Positions 48,227 through 56,469 of a stretch of DNA of 64,000 bases are shown here, in pieces. The first letter of the stretch is position 1, and each line of letters opens with the position of its first letter. The position numbers and the translations under genes are program-made. Below the pieces are notes generated by a model. The model was not told the origin of the DNA. It did not search any database and worked only from the letters and a program-made list of their open reading frames with translations. The DNA comes from Desulfosarcinaceae bacterium. GTDB lineage: Bacteria; Desulfobacterota; Desulfobacteria; Desulfobacterales; Desulfosarcinaceae. Location: NCBI GenBank assembly GCA_030066015.1, contig JASJCL010000006.1, positions 1 to 64,000 of the forward strand, in the 5' to 3' direction.

Positions 48227-49381
48227 ATGCAAGTCCAGTCTTTCAACACGGTCAGACGTGTCGTCTTTGGTGTCGGCGCCCTGCAGTCCATCGGTGAAGA
48301 GATAACCCGCCTCGGGGGCAGCCGCGTGCTGGTGGTGACCGACCCGGGCATCAAGGCCGCCGGCCTGGTGGACAAACTCACCACCGTTCTCCAGCGGGCC
48401 GACCTGCCCCACCATGTATTCGCAGAGGTGGAGCCCGATCCGCGCGTGGAGGTCGTCGCCCAGAGCGTCGCCGCGGCCAAAGCCTTCGACCCCGACATCG
48501 TCGTGGGTTTGGGGGGTGGCAGTGCCTTGGACATCTCCAAGGTGACGGCCGTCATGCTGACGAATGACGGCTCCGTGGAAGATTATTTCGGCATGGAGCT
48601 GGTGCCCTCTCCGGGGCTTCCTCTGGTCCTCGTACCCACCACCGCCGGCACGGGCAGCGAGATGACCTCCATTTGTGTTCTCTCCGACACCAAAAACGAC
48701 GTCAAGAAAGGTGTCGTCAGCGAGCACATGTACGCGCGCGTAGCACTGCTGGACCCCGACCTCACCGTCGGGCTGCCCCAGCACGTCACTGCCACCACCG
48801 GCATGGACGCCTTCGTGCATGCGATGGAGTCCTACACGGGCGTGCGGGCCTCCTTTCTCACCGACACCCTCAATCTGCAGGCCATCCGCATGATCGCCGG
48901 AAACCTTCGGCGCGCCTATGCCAACGGCGATGACCTTGAGGCGCGCACCCAGATGCTGCAAGCCTCCTGCGTCGCCGGGATGGCCTTCTCCAACACCCAG
49001 AATGGCCTGGATCATGCCCTGGCCTTGGCCATCGGTGGACGCTTTCACCTGCCGCACGGCCTGCTCACGGCCTTCATCTGTCCTTGGGTGATGGCGTTCA
49101 ACCTCATGGCCTGTCCCGACAAGTTCATCAAGATCGCCGAGGCTTTTGGCGAGAACACGGCCGGACTGCCCAAAATGGAGGCCGCCAGCCTGGCGGTCAA
49201 GGCGGTCAAGGGCATCCTGAGCGATATGGGCATCTCCGATCGGCTGCGGGATTACGATGTCCCCCAGGAGGTCTTCCCCGATCTGGCCAAGGCCACCGTC
49301 GGCGCTGCCCGACTGATCAGCAACAACCCGAGGAGCGTCTCCGAGCAGGACGTTATCCGCCTCCTCGAAACCAACTACTGA
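48227..49381 (+). CDS. Iron-containing alcohol dehydrogenase (type III)
   Basis: 384 residues from the ATG at 48227 (AAGG upstream; a GTG two codons earlier is possible). NAD-binding GGGSALDISK and TAGTGSEMT are family hallmarks. Iron ligands are visible as Asp and His in GMDAFVHAMES and two His in NGLDHALALAIGGRFHLPHG. Members reduce aldehydes (acetaldehyde, lactaldehyde, 3-hydroxypropanal) or, as SarD in Bilophila, sulfoacetaldehyde to isethionate. Near an isethionate-lyase locus both acetaldehyde/ethanol conversion and sulfoacetaldehyde reduction are plausible. No taurine-degradation gene (Tpa, Ald, Xsc) is in the window to favour the latter. It lies directly downstream of the sigma-54 activator gene with its own promoter. 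Confidence 0.9.
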   Translation: MQVQSFNTVRRVVFGVGALQSIGEEITRLGGSRVLVVTDPGIKAAGLVDKLTTVLQRADLPHHVFAEVEPDPRVEVVAQSVAAAKAFDPDIVVGLGGGSALDISKVTAVMLTNDGSVEDYFGMELVPSPGLPLVLVPTTAGTGSEMTSICVLSDTKNDVKKGVVSEHMYARVALLDPDLTVGLPQHVTATTGMDAFVHAMESYTGVRASFLTDTLNLQAIRMIAGNLRRAYANGDDLEARTQMLQASCVAGMAFSNTQNGLDHALALAIGGRFHLPHGLLTAFICPWVMAFNLMACPDKFIKIAEAFGENTAGLPKMEAASLAVKAVKGILSDMGISDRLRDYDVPQEVFPDLAKATVGAARLISNNPRSVSEQDVIRLLETNY

Positions 49382-49474
49382 GTCATAGACGATTCGCCCC
49401 GCAGCCCGCGGTGGTCGCGCCGCCGGCGCCTGCCCACGGCCCCCGCGATGGAAGCTGCCGCCTGTTCCAAACCA

Positions 49475-49506
49475 ACGGCCGCCTGGAAACAATTCCGGGC
49501 GGCCGT
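49475..49506. terminator. Strong hairpin between convergent genes
   Basis: 14-bp arms ACGGCCGCCTGGAA (49475-49488) and TTCCGGGCGGCCGT (49493-49506) with one G-T pair and an ACAA loop lie between the alcohol dehydrogenase (plus) and the DUF4125 gene (minus). Flanking T-rich bases are weak on both strands, so it may be a bidirectional terminator with poor U-tracts or a convergent-transcript barrier. Confidence 0.5.
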
Positions 49507-49536
49507 GCGGTTTGATGCGGGCGGTGCGGGTGGCAC

Positions 49537-50160
49537 TTAGGCCCGCGCGCGAAGCCTCTTCTCGGCGTCCTCCAGGGAAGCAAAACCCCTCCGGGTGACC
49601 ATCTGCTGCAGGGTTATTCTGGCGCCGTTGATGCCGGCTTTTTGCTGTTCTCGGATGTGATTCAAATAGTGGGCGAGGGTCTGCTGAGAGTAGGTCGCCA
49701 GCTCGCCCCGCAGATAGGTCTCCAGGCTGGTGACCTCGGGGCTGTCGGCGCTGCTTGGCAGGGGTCGCCCCCGTTTCATGAGATTGGGGTAGGCACGGGC
49801 CAGTTCCGATTCCCAGGTGAGCACGGCGTCCACGATAAGGTCGATCAAACGGGCGGCCGCATCGCCCAGCGGCGGCAAGCGTGGCGCGATACGGGCGTAG
49901 GCCTGGGGATCCGTGCTGGCCATCATGCGGGCGTACTTCTCGGTGATGAGATTGCGCCCCTGGGACTGGGCAACCTGGAGATCCGCCAGATAACTTTCGA
50001 GCGTCTCCACCGACCAGGCCAGGGCCTGACTGTGGCGCATGAGATCGAAGGTGGCGCGATCCTGCTGGCAGGCGGCCGGGCCATCCTGCCCCTGCACCTG
50101 CTGAAAGAGCGCCCACTCGCGGTTCAAGATCTGCTGAATCAATTTGGATCGGTAGGACAT
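49537..50160 (-). CDS. DUF4125 family protein
   Basis: 207 residues, cytoplasmic, mostly helical. It matches the DUF4125 pattern: KLIQQILNREWALFQQVQGQ, then ACQQDRATFDLMRHSQALAW and an ALTW-like ESELARAYPNLMKRGRPL. Function is unknown; DUF4125 genes are often next to or fused with DUF4037, as here (13 bases apart). The end has LRGELATYSQQTLAHYLNHI, which could be an interaction surface. It is the last gene of the small minus-strand cluster that starts with the antiporter or the 88-residue gene. Confidence 0.82.
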   Translation of the reverse strand: MSYRSKLIQQILNREWALFQQVQGQDGPAACQQDRATFDLMRHSQALAWSVETLESYLADLQVAQSQGRNLITEKYARMMASTDPQAYARIAPRLPPLGDAAARLIDLIVDAVLTWESELARAYPNLMKRGRPLPSSADSPEVTSLETYLRGELATYSQQTLAHYLNHIREQQKAGINGARITLQQMVTRRGFASLEDAEKRLRARA

Positions 50161-50173
50161 CGGCTCTCTTTCT

Positions 50174-51136
50174 TCAAGGCGCCCAGATATCCAGGTCGCG
50201 GATCTGGGGGTCCGCGATGCGGGCCTGCAGCTGGGGACCGTGTTCGAGGAGAAGATCGCCGGCTGCCTGGGAGAGGCTCTGGTCCCGCAGCACCCGTGCC
50301 ACGGCGGCGCAGATGCGGTCCATGAGGGCTTGCTTCTGGCGCGCCAGCGCAGCGCCGAAATGGCGTTCGTGGCAGGTGACCAACTCGCGCGTCAGCCGAA
50401 ACATCGTCGGGCCTAAAATGGGCAGGTTTCTGACGGCGCGGTGCATCCATTTGAAATAGGGTTTGTAGCGTCGGTTGAGAAGGAAGACCATGGAGATGGC
50501 CGCGTCGACAAACTGGGCCTCGACCCGCTGGGCGGCCACCGCTTCCCCACGCGCCGTGCAGCGGGCGTAATTGTACTGCCCCGCCTGGGCCATGGTCATG
50601 CAGCGCAAGGCCATCATTTTAAGGCGGATATCTTCGGGATAGAACGCCAGCAGGGCGTCACGGAAAGCGGTGAAGGCACCCAAAGGGTCGTGAAAGATCC
50701 TGCCATTGGTTGCCGCCGCCAGATGGGTTTCGGGAATCAAGCGCCATTGGGCCAGGGTCTCGGGGGGGCGCTCGCGACCGATGAAGCGCTTGTAGAAGCG
50801 ACCGATCTCAAAGACCCCCGTCCGCCCCTGCCCCCACACACTGATCTGCCGGGCGGCGACGCCCTCGAATTCTCCGGGTAGGTCGGCCAGTTTGCGGGAC
50901 AGCGGCTCGCCGATGGCGGCATAATCCGCTGCGGTGAGCCATACGCAGAAACCCGGCCCCCAGTCGTGGTCCCGGGAGATCTCATCGTCGAAACCGAAGC
51001 AATCGGATCCGTCTCCCACCAGGCCGGCGGCGATTCGATCGAAATGGTCCGGAAAACAATCCGCCAAGAGAGGGGCGCCCACAGCGGCGTAGTAGCGGGC
51101 GCACAGATCGAGCCCCGTGATGGCGCCGGTCGTCAT
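50174..51136 (-). CDS. DUF4037 family protein (nucleotidyltransferase-like)
   Basis: 320 residues, cytoplasmic. The segment GDGSDCFGFDDEISRDHDWG is the DUF4037 hallmark and looks like a nucleotidyltransferase active site (Gly-Ser, then Asp-x-x-x-Ser-x-Asp-His-Asp). The rest is helical: LGAFTAFRDALLAFYPEDIR and RYKPYFKWMHRAVRNLPIL are typical of the family. Substrate unknown. Its start overlaps the stop of the 71-residue gene (ATGA), and the DUF4125 gene follows 13 bases later, so the three are translationally linked. The DUF4037/DUF4125 pairing recurs in other bacteria and suggests a shared reaction. Confidence 0.85.
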   Translation of the reverse strand: MTTGAITGLDLCARYYAAVGAPLLADCFPDHFDRIAAGLVGDGSDCFGFDDEISRDHDWGPGFCVWLTAADYAAIGEPLSRKLADLPGEFEGVAARQISVWGQGRTGVFEIGRFYKRFIGRERPPETLAQWRLIPETHLAAATNGRIFHDPLGAFTAFRDALLAFYPEDIRLKMMALRCMTMAQAGQYNYARCTARGEAVAAQRVEAQFVDAAISMVFLLNRRYKPYFKWMHRAVRNLPILGPTMFRLTRELVTCHERHFGAALARQKQALMDRICAAVARVLRDQSLSQAAGDLLLEHGPQLQARIADPQIRDLDIWAP

Positions 51137-51348
51137 CTCTCCGCCGATGGCCGGTAAGCGGCCACCTGGGAGATCGGGTAGCGCACGACCCGGGCGTCTC
51201 CAGATCGCTTCTCCTCCAACTCCAGTGGATCGAAGCCGCAGCCATAGTCCCAGTAGGTGACGGCGGTGACCACACGGCCGTCCGTCAATCGAATGTCATA
51301 TCGTTTGCCATCTTCGGGGCGCGGCCGGTCCAGCGGTATCCAGTCCAT
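51133..51348 (-). CDS. Small protein of unknown function ahead of DUF4037
   Basis: 71 residues, started at the ATG at 51348 because a near-perfect GGAGGTGATCC precedes it; the open frame further upstream has no matching site. The sequence (MDWIPLDRPRPEDGKRYDIR, then VVTAVTYWDYGCGFDPLEL and VRYPISQVAAYRP) looks like a small beta-barrel of the kind seen in DUF551-like proteins. It has one Cys and many aromatic residues. Its stop overlaps the DUF4037 start, which implies co-translation. Confidence 0.7.
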   Translation of the reverse strand: MDWIPLDRPRPEDGKRYDIRLTDGRVVTAVTYWDYGCGFDPLELEEKRSGDARVVRYPISQVAAYRPSAER

Positions 51349-51403
51349 GGGATCACCTCCCGTCGGTGTCGGGCGTGGCGGGTGGTCGCAGCGGTGTGGC
51401 GTC

Positions 51404-51670
51404 TCAGCCAGACTCGCCATCTGCCGCCAGGGCCGCCTGCTCTTGAATGTGGCGGGCCACTTCACGGCAGAGGTCGCCGGCCGGCAGCAGCTCACGGATG
51501 CGCCAGGGGAAGGCCCGGTCCCAATTGTCCTGGTCGCGGCCGGAGCAGAACCGGTCTAAAATGGTATGGGCCTCACGGACCAATTCGCCGGCCTGTTCCA
51601 GGGCCTGGGCCGCGCGGCGCAGCTGATGCCATGCCGCCTGGTAAGCCTGCGTCTGCGGATCGTTCGCCAT
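51404..51670 (-). CDS. Small helical protein of unknown function
   Basis: 88 residues with AAAGGAG upstream of the ATG, so probably real. It is predicted to be almost all helix (AYQAAWHQLRRAAQALEQAG, then LVREAHTILDRF), with a central FCSGRDQDNWDRAFPWRI. No family is recognised. It lies 55 bases upstream of the 71-residue gene and 49 bases after the antiporter gene on the same strand. Confidence 0.65.
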   Translation of the reverse strand: MANDPQTQAYQAAWHQLRRAAQALEQAGELVREAHTILDRFCSGRDQDNWDRAFPWRIRELLPAGDLCREVARHIQEQAALAADGESG

Positions 51671-51719
51671 CGCCCTCTCCTTTGAAAAGTTGCCTGCGTT
51701 CAGGCGCCGCGTTCATCGC

Positions 51720-52781
51720 CTAGTGTACCCTCTCCACATTCAAGGCGTATTGCAGAATGACATAGACCGCATAGGTCGACAAGAGCCAAACGCCCTGCCA
51801 GCGCCGAAAGGCACCCTCCTTGTTCATGCTGATGAAGAGCCGGAAGGACCACAGAATGATGAGCATGGCCGGGAAGTGGAAGTAGAAGAAGTTGGGGGGA
51901 ATGGCCAAGGGTTTGGCGGTGGCGGCGGCCCCGATGACAAAGAGGCAGTTGAGCACATCGGCCCCCACCACATTGCCCACGGTAATTTCCGGGTGTCCTT
52001 TGCGGACAGCGGCGATGGCCGTCATCAGCTCGGGCAGAGAGGTACCGAAGGCCACCATGGTGGCGGCGATGACGTCCTCCGGGACCCCCATGCGGGCGGC
52101 GATTTCCGAGGCGGCGGGGATGAGGACCCGGGCGCTCATGATCACGAGAAAGAGGCCGCCAATGATCATCACCCAACAGAGCACTACATTCCGAGGTTCA
52201 CCGACGCTCTCCTCCTGGCCCTCGGCGGCCGCGCTGCCGCCTTTGGTGGCCCAGTAATAGGTCAGATAGAGATAGCCGGCCAGCAAGCAGAGGAACAAGA
52301 CGCCGATGGGCCGGCCGATGACGGGCTCACCGCTGGAGATGAGCAGTAGAGTGACGCCGATCGCCACCAGGAGCGTGGCCGATCCCACCTGGACCCAGCC
52401 CGTACGGTCGAGGATGAAGCGGTTGACGGGAACGGTGGCGAGGATGCAGGTGAGGCCGAAAATGAGACCGGTGTCGGCGATGATGGAGCCCACGCCGTTG
52501 CCCAGGGCCAGTCCAGGGTTCCCCATCCAGGCGGCCATCACGGAGACGAAGGCCTCCGGCATGGTGGTACCCAGTGAGACGATGGTGGCGCCGATGACGA
52601 TACGGGGCATGCCGGTGCGTTCGGCCAGGTCCACCACGCCGTCGATCATCCAATCGGCCCCTTTGGAGAGCAGCAAAATGGCAACGGCGATGATACCCAG
52701 GAGGGCAAAGGTGGGCAAGTCGACGACGACTTCGTGCAGCAGGGCCTCGTTGGTGAACCATTCTATAAGCGAGTGTTCCAT
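51720..52781 (-). CDS. Calcium/sodium exchanger (CaCA family, YrbG-like)
   Basis: 353 residues from the ATG at 52781 (a TTG three codons earlier is closer to the AGGAG site and cannot be excluded). It has about ten membrane helices with the two alpha repeats of the CaCA family: ATIVSLGTTMPEAFVSVMAA in the first half and ATMVAFGTSLPELMTAIAAV in the second, each with the acidic ion-binding residue. A following GNVVGADVLN matches the GN(I/V)xGSxxxN motif. It exchanges calcium or another divalent cation for sodium or protons across the inner membrane. It lies after acetate kinase on the same strand; a functional link is not evident. Confidence 0.92.
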   Translation of the reverse strand: MEHSLIEWFTNEALLHEVVVDLPTFALLGIIAVAILLLSKGADWMIDGVVDLAERTGMPRIVIGATIVSLGTTMPEAFVSVMAAWMGNPGLALGNGVGSIIADTGLIFGLTCILATVPVNRFILDRTGWVQVGSATLLVAIGVTLLLISSGEPVIGRPIGVLFLCLLAGYLYLTYYWATKGGSAAAEGQEESVGEPRNVVLCWVMIIGGLFLVIMSARVLIPAASEIAARMGVPEDVIAATMVAFGTSLPELMTAIAAVRKGHPEITVGNVVGADVLNCLFVIGAAATAKPLAIPPNFFYFHFPAMLIILWSFRLFISMNKEGAFRRWQGVWLLSTYAVYVILQYALNVERVH

Positions 52782-52918
52782 CGATACCAAATACTCCTGA
52801 TCTTCCTCATTTCAGCCCGGCGCTGCCCGCCGCCCAAGCGATGCTGATACCGCCCGTCGTGAACGCGTCCGGCCGATGGTTCTACAAATTTTCGCTAGGG
52901 GTTTCCGGCACGCGCCCC

Positions 52919-54127
52919 CTAGGACCCGATCACGGCAGCCGTCTGGCGGGCGATCTCCAACTCCTCGTTGGTGGGAATCACCAGCACCTTTATGGGGCTT
53001 TCGGGGACGCTGATGGCAGCGGCACGGCCCTGCCAGTCGGTGTTGCGCCGGGGGTCGATGACAATGCCCAGCTTGTCCAGTCCCTGGCAAACGCCGTGGC
53101 GCACAACGGGATCGTTCTCGCCGATGCCGGCGGTGAAGATGATGGCGTCCACCTCACCCAGCACGGCCAGATAGGCCCCCACGTAATGTTTGTAGCGGTA
53201 GATCAGCATCTCCAGCGCCAACCGTGCGCGGTCGTCGCCGGCGGCCGCGTCCTGGTGAATATCCCGCAGATCGTTGCGGCCGCAGATGCCCTTAAGGCCG
53301 CTCTCCTTGGTGAGCAGGCGCATCACATCGCTCAGGGGCATCCCTTGCTGGACAGCGATATACTCGACGATGGCGGGGTCGATGTCACCGCTGCGGGTGC
53401 CCATGATCACCCCTGCCAGTGGCGTCATCCCCATGGAGGTGTCAACGCTGCGTCCATTGGCGATGGCCGTGATGGAGGCCCCGTTGCCCAGGTGCAGGGA
53501 GATGAGATTGGTCTGCGCCAGGGGCTTGTCCAGCAGCCGGGCGGCCTCACCGGCCACGTACCGGTGAGAGGTGCCGTGGAAACCGTAGCGCCGGATGCCC
53601 AACGCCTCGTAGAGGGCATACGGCAGGGCGTACTGGTAGGCGTGGGGGGGGATGCTCTGGTGGTAGGCCGTGTCGAAGACGGCCACCTGAGCAGTTTGCG
53701 GAAATAACTTTATGGCGGTACGGATGCCGGCCAAGCCACCGGGATTGTGCAGAGGGGCCAGCGGGATGCAGGCTTCGATATTGGCCATCACCCTTTCGTC
53801 GATGCGGGTCGACGCGTGGAAAAGCTCCCCGCCATGGACCACACGGTGGCCGATGGCGGCGATATCTGCTTGGGTGGCCACCACGCCGGTGTCTTCGGCC
53901 GTGAGCAGGGCCACGGCCATCTCCATCCCGGTGGTATGGTCATCGATGGCAGCGTCGCGGCGGATTTTCTCGGGCGCCCCGGCCCTGCCATACCTGCGGT
54001 GGGTGATCGTACCAGTCGCTTCACCGATGCGTTCCACCAGCCCCTCGGCCAGAAGCCGTTCATCCCGCATGTCGATGAGCTTGTACTTGATGGAAGAGCT
54101 GCCGGAATTTAGGACGAGGATGTTCAT
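52919..54127 (-). CDS. ackA: Acetate kinase
   Basis: 402 residues, the usual length. It opens with MNILVLNSGSSSIKYKLID (phosphate-binding Asn and Ser), has GFHGTSHRYV with the catalytic His/Arg region, LGNGASITAI and TAGIGENDPVVR near the end. It makes ATP and acetate from acetyl phosphate. In isethionate respiration, acetaldehyde from the lyase is oxidised through acetyl-CoA and acetyl phosphate, and acetate kinase is the ATP-yielding step. Its position beside the TRAP transporter and the glycyl radical enzyme supports a C2 product such as acetaldehyde. No phosphotransacetylase or acylating aldehyde dehydrogenase is in the window. No sigma-54 promoter was found in front of it. Confidence 0.96.
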   Translation of the reverse strand: MNILVLNSGSSSIKYKLIDMRDERLLAEGLVERIGEATGTITHRRYGRAGAPEKIRRDAAIDDHTTGMEMAVALLTAEDTGVVATQADIAAIGHRVVHGGELFHASTRIDERVMANIEACIPLAPLHNPGGLAGIRTAIKLFPQTAQVAVFDTAYHQSIPPHAYQYALPYALYEALGIRRYGFHGTSHRYVAGEAARLLDKPLAQTNLISLHLGNGASITAIANGRSVDTSMGMTPLAGVIMGTRSGDIDPAIVEYIAVQQGMPLSDVMRLLTKESGLKGICGRNDLRDIHQDAAAGDDRARLALEMLIYRYKHYVGAYLAVLGEVDAIIFTAGIGENDPVVRHGVCQGLDKLGIVIDPRRNTDWQGRAAAISVPESPIKVLVIPTNEELEIARQTAAVIGS

Positions 54128-54354
54128 GTGGGTGTCTCTTGGGATTGGCGGTAATCGAATGAAGCCCCTTCTACGGGCTGGACCATTCCTAACGGCGTTG
54201 ATTCGTCAAGTCGTTTCGCCCGGGACCGTCTGCTTTACCAGGTCGCAAGATGCGGCGCAACGACCTTTGTTGGCGGTTGGACAACTCCTGCCACTGCGCG
54301 TCACGGACCGATGTAACGAATCGACGATTGTACGATTTATCCGTCTCGAACAGC

Positions 54355-54390
54355 GAACAAAAGGCCGCCCTGTCCAGGGCGGCCTTGTTT
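54355..54390 (-). terminator. Intrinsic terminator of the TRAP operon
   Basis: 12-bp arms AAGGCCGCCCTG (54361-54372) and CAGGGCGGCCTT (54375-54386) with a 2-base apparent loop lie 29 bases beyond the DctM stop. On the minus strand the stem is followed by TTTTGTTC, and on the plus strand by GTTTGC, so it works best for the TRAP operon. Confidence 0.75.
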
Positions 54391-54415
54391 GCATTGCACC
54401 CGCGGACTCCCCCCG

Positions 54416-55732
54416 CTACCGGCTTAAAAACGTCGGCAGCCAGGTGGCGATGGCGGGAAAGAAAACGATGAGCAGCAGCCCGAAGACCTGTAGGACCATG
54501 AACTGTATCATACCGATGTAAATGTCCTTCAACTCCCAGTTGGGTACCACCCCCTTGAGAAAGTAGGCCGAAAGGGCCACCGGGGGCGATAGCCAGGCGG
54601 TCTGCAGGGTCACCGCCACCAGGGTGCAGAACCAGAGCAGGTTGTAGTCCATCTGCCGGATCAGGGGCATGAGGATGGGTACGATGATAAGGATGATGGG
54701 CACCCATTCCAATGGCCAGCCGAGGATGAAGATCAGGGCCAAGATCAGGAGTAGCATCAGCATGGGGGGCAGGTTCATTCCCATGAGCAGGTCGGTGAGC
54801 ATGGTGGCCGATCCCAGTCGCGAGAAAACCGACCCAAAAAAGTTGGAGGCCGCCACCAGGAGCAAGATCATGGCGGAGATCTCAACGGTTCGCAGGGCGC
54901 TGCTCTTGAGACCCTCCCAGCTGATCCGTCGGTAGATCAGGGTGAGGACCAAGCTGCCAAAGGCGCCGGCGGCGGCGCCCTCGGTGGGTGTGGCCATACC
55001 GGCCATGATACTGCCCAGCACGGCCAGGATGAGGGTCAGGACCGGGATCACGCCGAGGGCCAGCTCCTTCGCCACCCACGTCATCGAGGTGGCGCGCAGC
55101 TCTTTGGGCAGCGGCGGACCGAGCTCCGGGTTGATCCAGCAGCGGATCAGGGTATAGCCGATGTAAATGCCGGCCAGAATAATGCCCGGAAAGATCGCCG
55201 CAGCGAAAAGATCGGTGACCGGGACACCGACCACCGGTCCCATGACCACCAGCATGATGCTGGGGGGAATGAGGATGCCCAGAGTACCCCCGGCACTGAT
55301 GCAACCCGCGGAGAGGCGCACGTTGTATTTGCTCTCGCGCATCGTGGGGGCCGCCATGACGCCGAGGAGGGTGATGGAGGAACCCACGATGCCGGTGGCC
55401 GCGGCAAAGATGGTGGCCGTGGAGGTCACCGCCAGGTAGAGTGATCCGGGCAGGCGCGCCAGCATCATTTGAAAGGCCTTGAAGAGGCGGTCCATGAGGC
55501 CCGAACTCTCCAAAATATAGCCCATGAAGAGAAAGAAGGGCACGGCCGAGAGGACCGTGTCTGTCATGACAGAGTAAAATTGAAGGGTCATCAGATGGAA
55601 GACGACCTTGCCGATGCCGATGTAGCCGGTCACCAAGCTGAGGAATATCAGCGTGAAGGAGATGGGGAAACCGACCAGGATGAAGAAGAACAGACTCGCC
55701 AATGCGAGCAGTCCGAGCACTTCGGGACTCAT
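54416..55732 (-). CDS. dctM: TRAP transporter large permease, DctM type
   Basis: 438 residues with about twelve membrane helices. Hallmarks include VGFPISFTLIFLSLVTGYIG near the start, AVPFFLFMGYILESSGLMDR and GILIPPSIMLVVMG, with ATPTEGAAAGAFGSLVLTLI later. It carries the sodium-driven transport path of the TRAP system. The start has AAGGAG overlapping the DctQ stop, so the two are coupled. It is the last gene of the dctPQM operon and is followed by an intrinsic terminator. The substrate, by context, is isethionate. Confidence 0.95.
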   Translation of the reverse strand: MSPEVLGLLALASLFFFILVGFPISFTLIFLSLVTGYIGIGKVVFHLMTLQFYSVMTDTVLSAVPFFLFMGYILESSGLMDRLFKAFQMMLARLPGSLYLAVTSTATIFAAATGIVGSSITLLGVMAAPTMRESKYNVRLSAGCISAGGTLGILIPPSIMLVVMGPVVGVPVTDLFAAAIFPGIILAGIYIGYTLIRCWINPELGPPLPKELRATSMTWVAKELALGVIPVLTLILAVLGSIMAGMATPTEGAAAGAFGSLVLTLIYRRISWEGLKSSALRTVEISAMILLLVAASNFFGSVFSRLGSATMLTDLLMGMNLPPMLMLLLILALIFILGWPLEWVPIILIIVPILMPLIRQMDYNLLWFCTLVAVTLQTAWLSPPVALSAYFLKGVVPNWELKDIYIGMIQFMVLQVFGLLLIVFFPAIATWLPTFLSR

Positions 55733-55747
55733 AATAAGACTCCTTGT

Positions 55748-56317
55748 CTAGGTTTCCACGCCTTCTACTTCTTCATGGATATCCACGCCGGTTTTAACGG
55801 CATAGAGGCTCTTGAGCAGCTCCGATACCCCCTGGATGAGGAGCAAGAGGGTGGCGATGGGAATGCACAGCTTGAGTGGCCAGATATAGGGCAACCAAGG
55901 GCTGGAAACGATACGTTCCTGGAGCATGGTGGACCGCCAGGCGTACTTCCAGCCGACCCATAGAAAGATGCCCAGGCCGGGAAAGTAGAGCAGGATGTAG
56001 CAGGCCGAGTCCACCATGGCCTTGGTGCGGGTGGACCATTTTTCGTAAAGCCAGTCGGTGCGGATGTGCTGCTGGCGCTGGAGCGCGTACGCCGAACCGA
56101 TCATGTAAAGCGCCCCGTACAGCATGGTGGTGAGGTCATTGGCCCAAATGGTGGGCGCGTTGAAAAAGTAGCGCGCCGTGACTTCCCATACCAGGCTGAA
56201 GATCATGGGGAAGATGAGCACGGCAGCGGCCCGGCCCGACCAGATGCTGATCGAATCGATCACCGCGATCGTCTTGAGCAGGCCCTCGGGGGGCTGTTGC
56301 AATCCTTGTTTATCCAT
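55748..56317 (-). CDS. dctQ: TRAP transporter small permease, DctQ type
   Basis: 189 residues from the ATG at 56317; a TTG four codons earlier is the alternative. There are four membrane helices, with the family segment VWEVTARYFFNAPTIWANDL and QHIRTDWLYEKWSTRTK. It is the small membrane subunit that associates with DctM. It follows the DctP gene by 153 bases, a gap that contains a strong intrinsic terminator, and precedes DctM by 15 bases. Read-through of that terminator should set a low level of the membrane subunits relative to the binding protein. Confidence 0.93.
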   Translation of the reverse strand: MDKQGLQQPPEGLLKTIAVIDSISIWSGRAAAVLIFPMIFSLVWEVTARYFFNAPTIWANDLTTMLYGALYMIGSAYALQRQQHIRTDWLYEKWSTRTKAMVDSACYILLYFPGLGIFLWVGWKYAWRSTMLQERIVSSPWLPYIWPLKLCIPIATLLLLIQGVSELLKSLYAVKTGVDIHEEVEGVET

Positions 56318-56409
56318 TACCACACCCAATCTTTAGAGATTCCCGGCGCATTCGCCCGCCGTCGCGTCCCGCCCTGAGCGGGCCTGCGGGCTGCATGGGT
56401 ATGCACGCA

Positions 56410-56457
56410 AAAAAAGCGTACCGGGGACGGTGGGTTCCGCGGCTCCCCGGTACGCTT
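56410..56457 (-). terminator. Internal terminator/attenuator between dctP and dctQ
   Basis: Perfect 14-bp arms AAGCGTACCGGGGA (56414-56427) and TCCCCGGTACGCTT (56444-56457), 16-base loop. On the minus strand the stem is followed at once by TTTTT, a textbook rho-independent terminator. It lies inside the operon, 12 bases after the dctP stop. It must be leaky, since dctQ and dctM have no visible promoter of their own, and would give excess binding protein. Confidence 0.8.
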
Positions 56458-56469
56458 GTACCGATGGCG

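Noticed and set aside
54270-54295. GTTG and CAAC arms upstream of acetate kinase, similar to the 18-bp enhancer repeat
   Set aside because: The spacing between arms is one base too long, the inner bases do not fit the motif and no sigma-54 promoter lies downstream.
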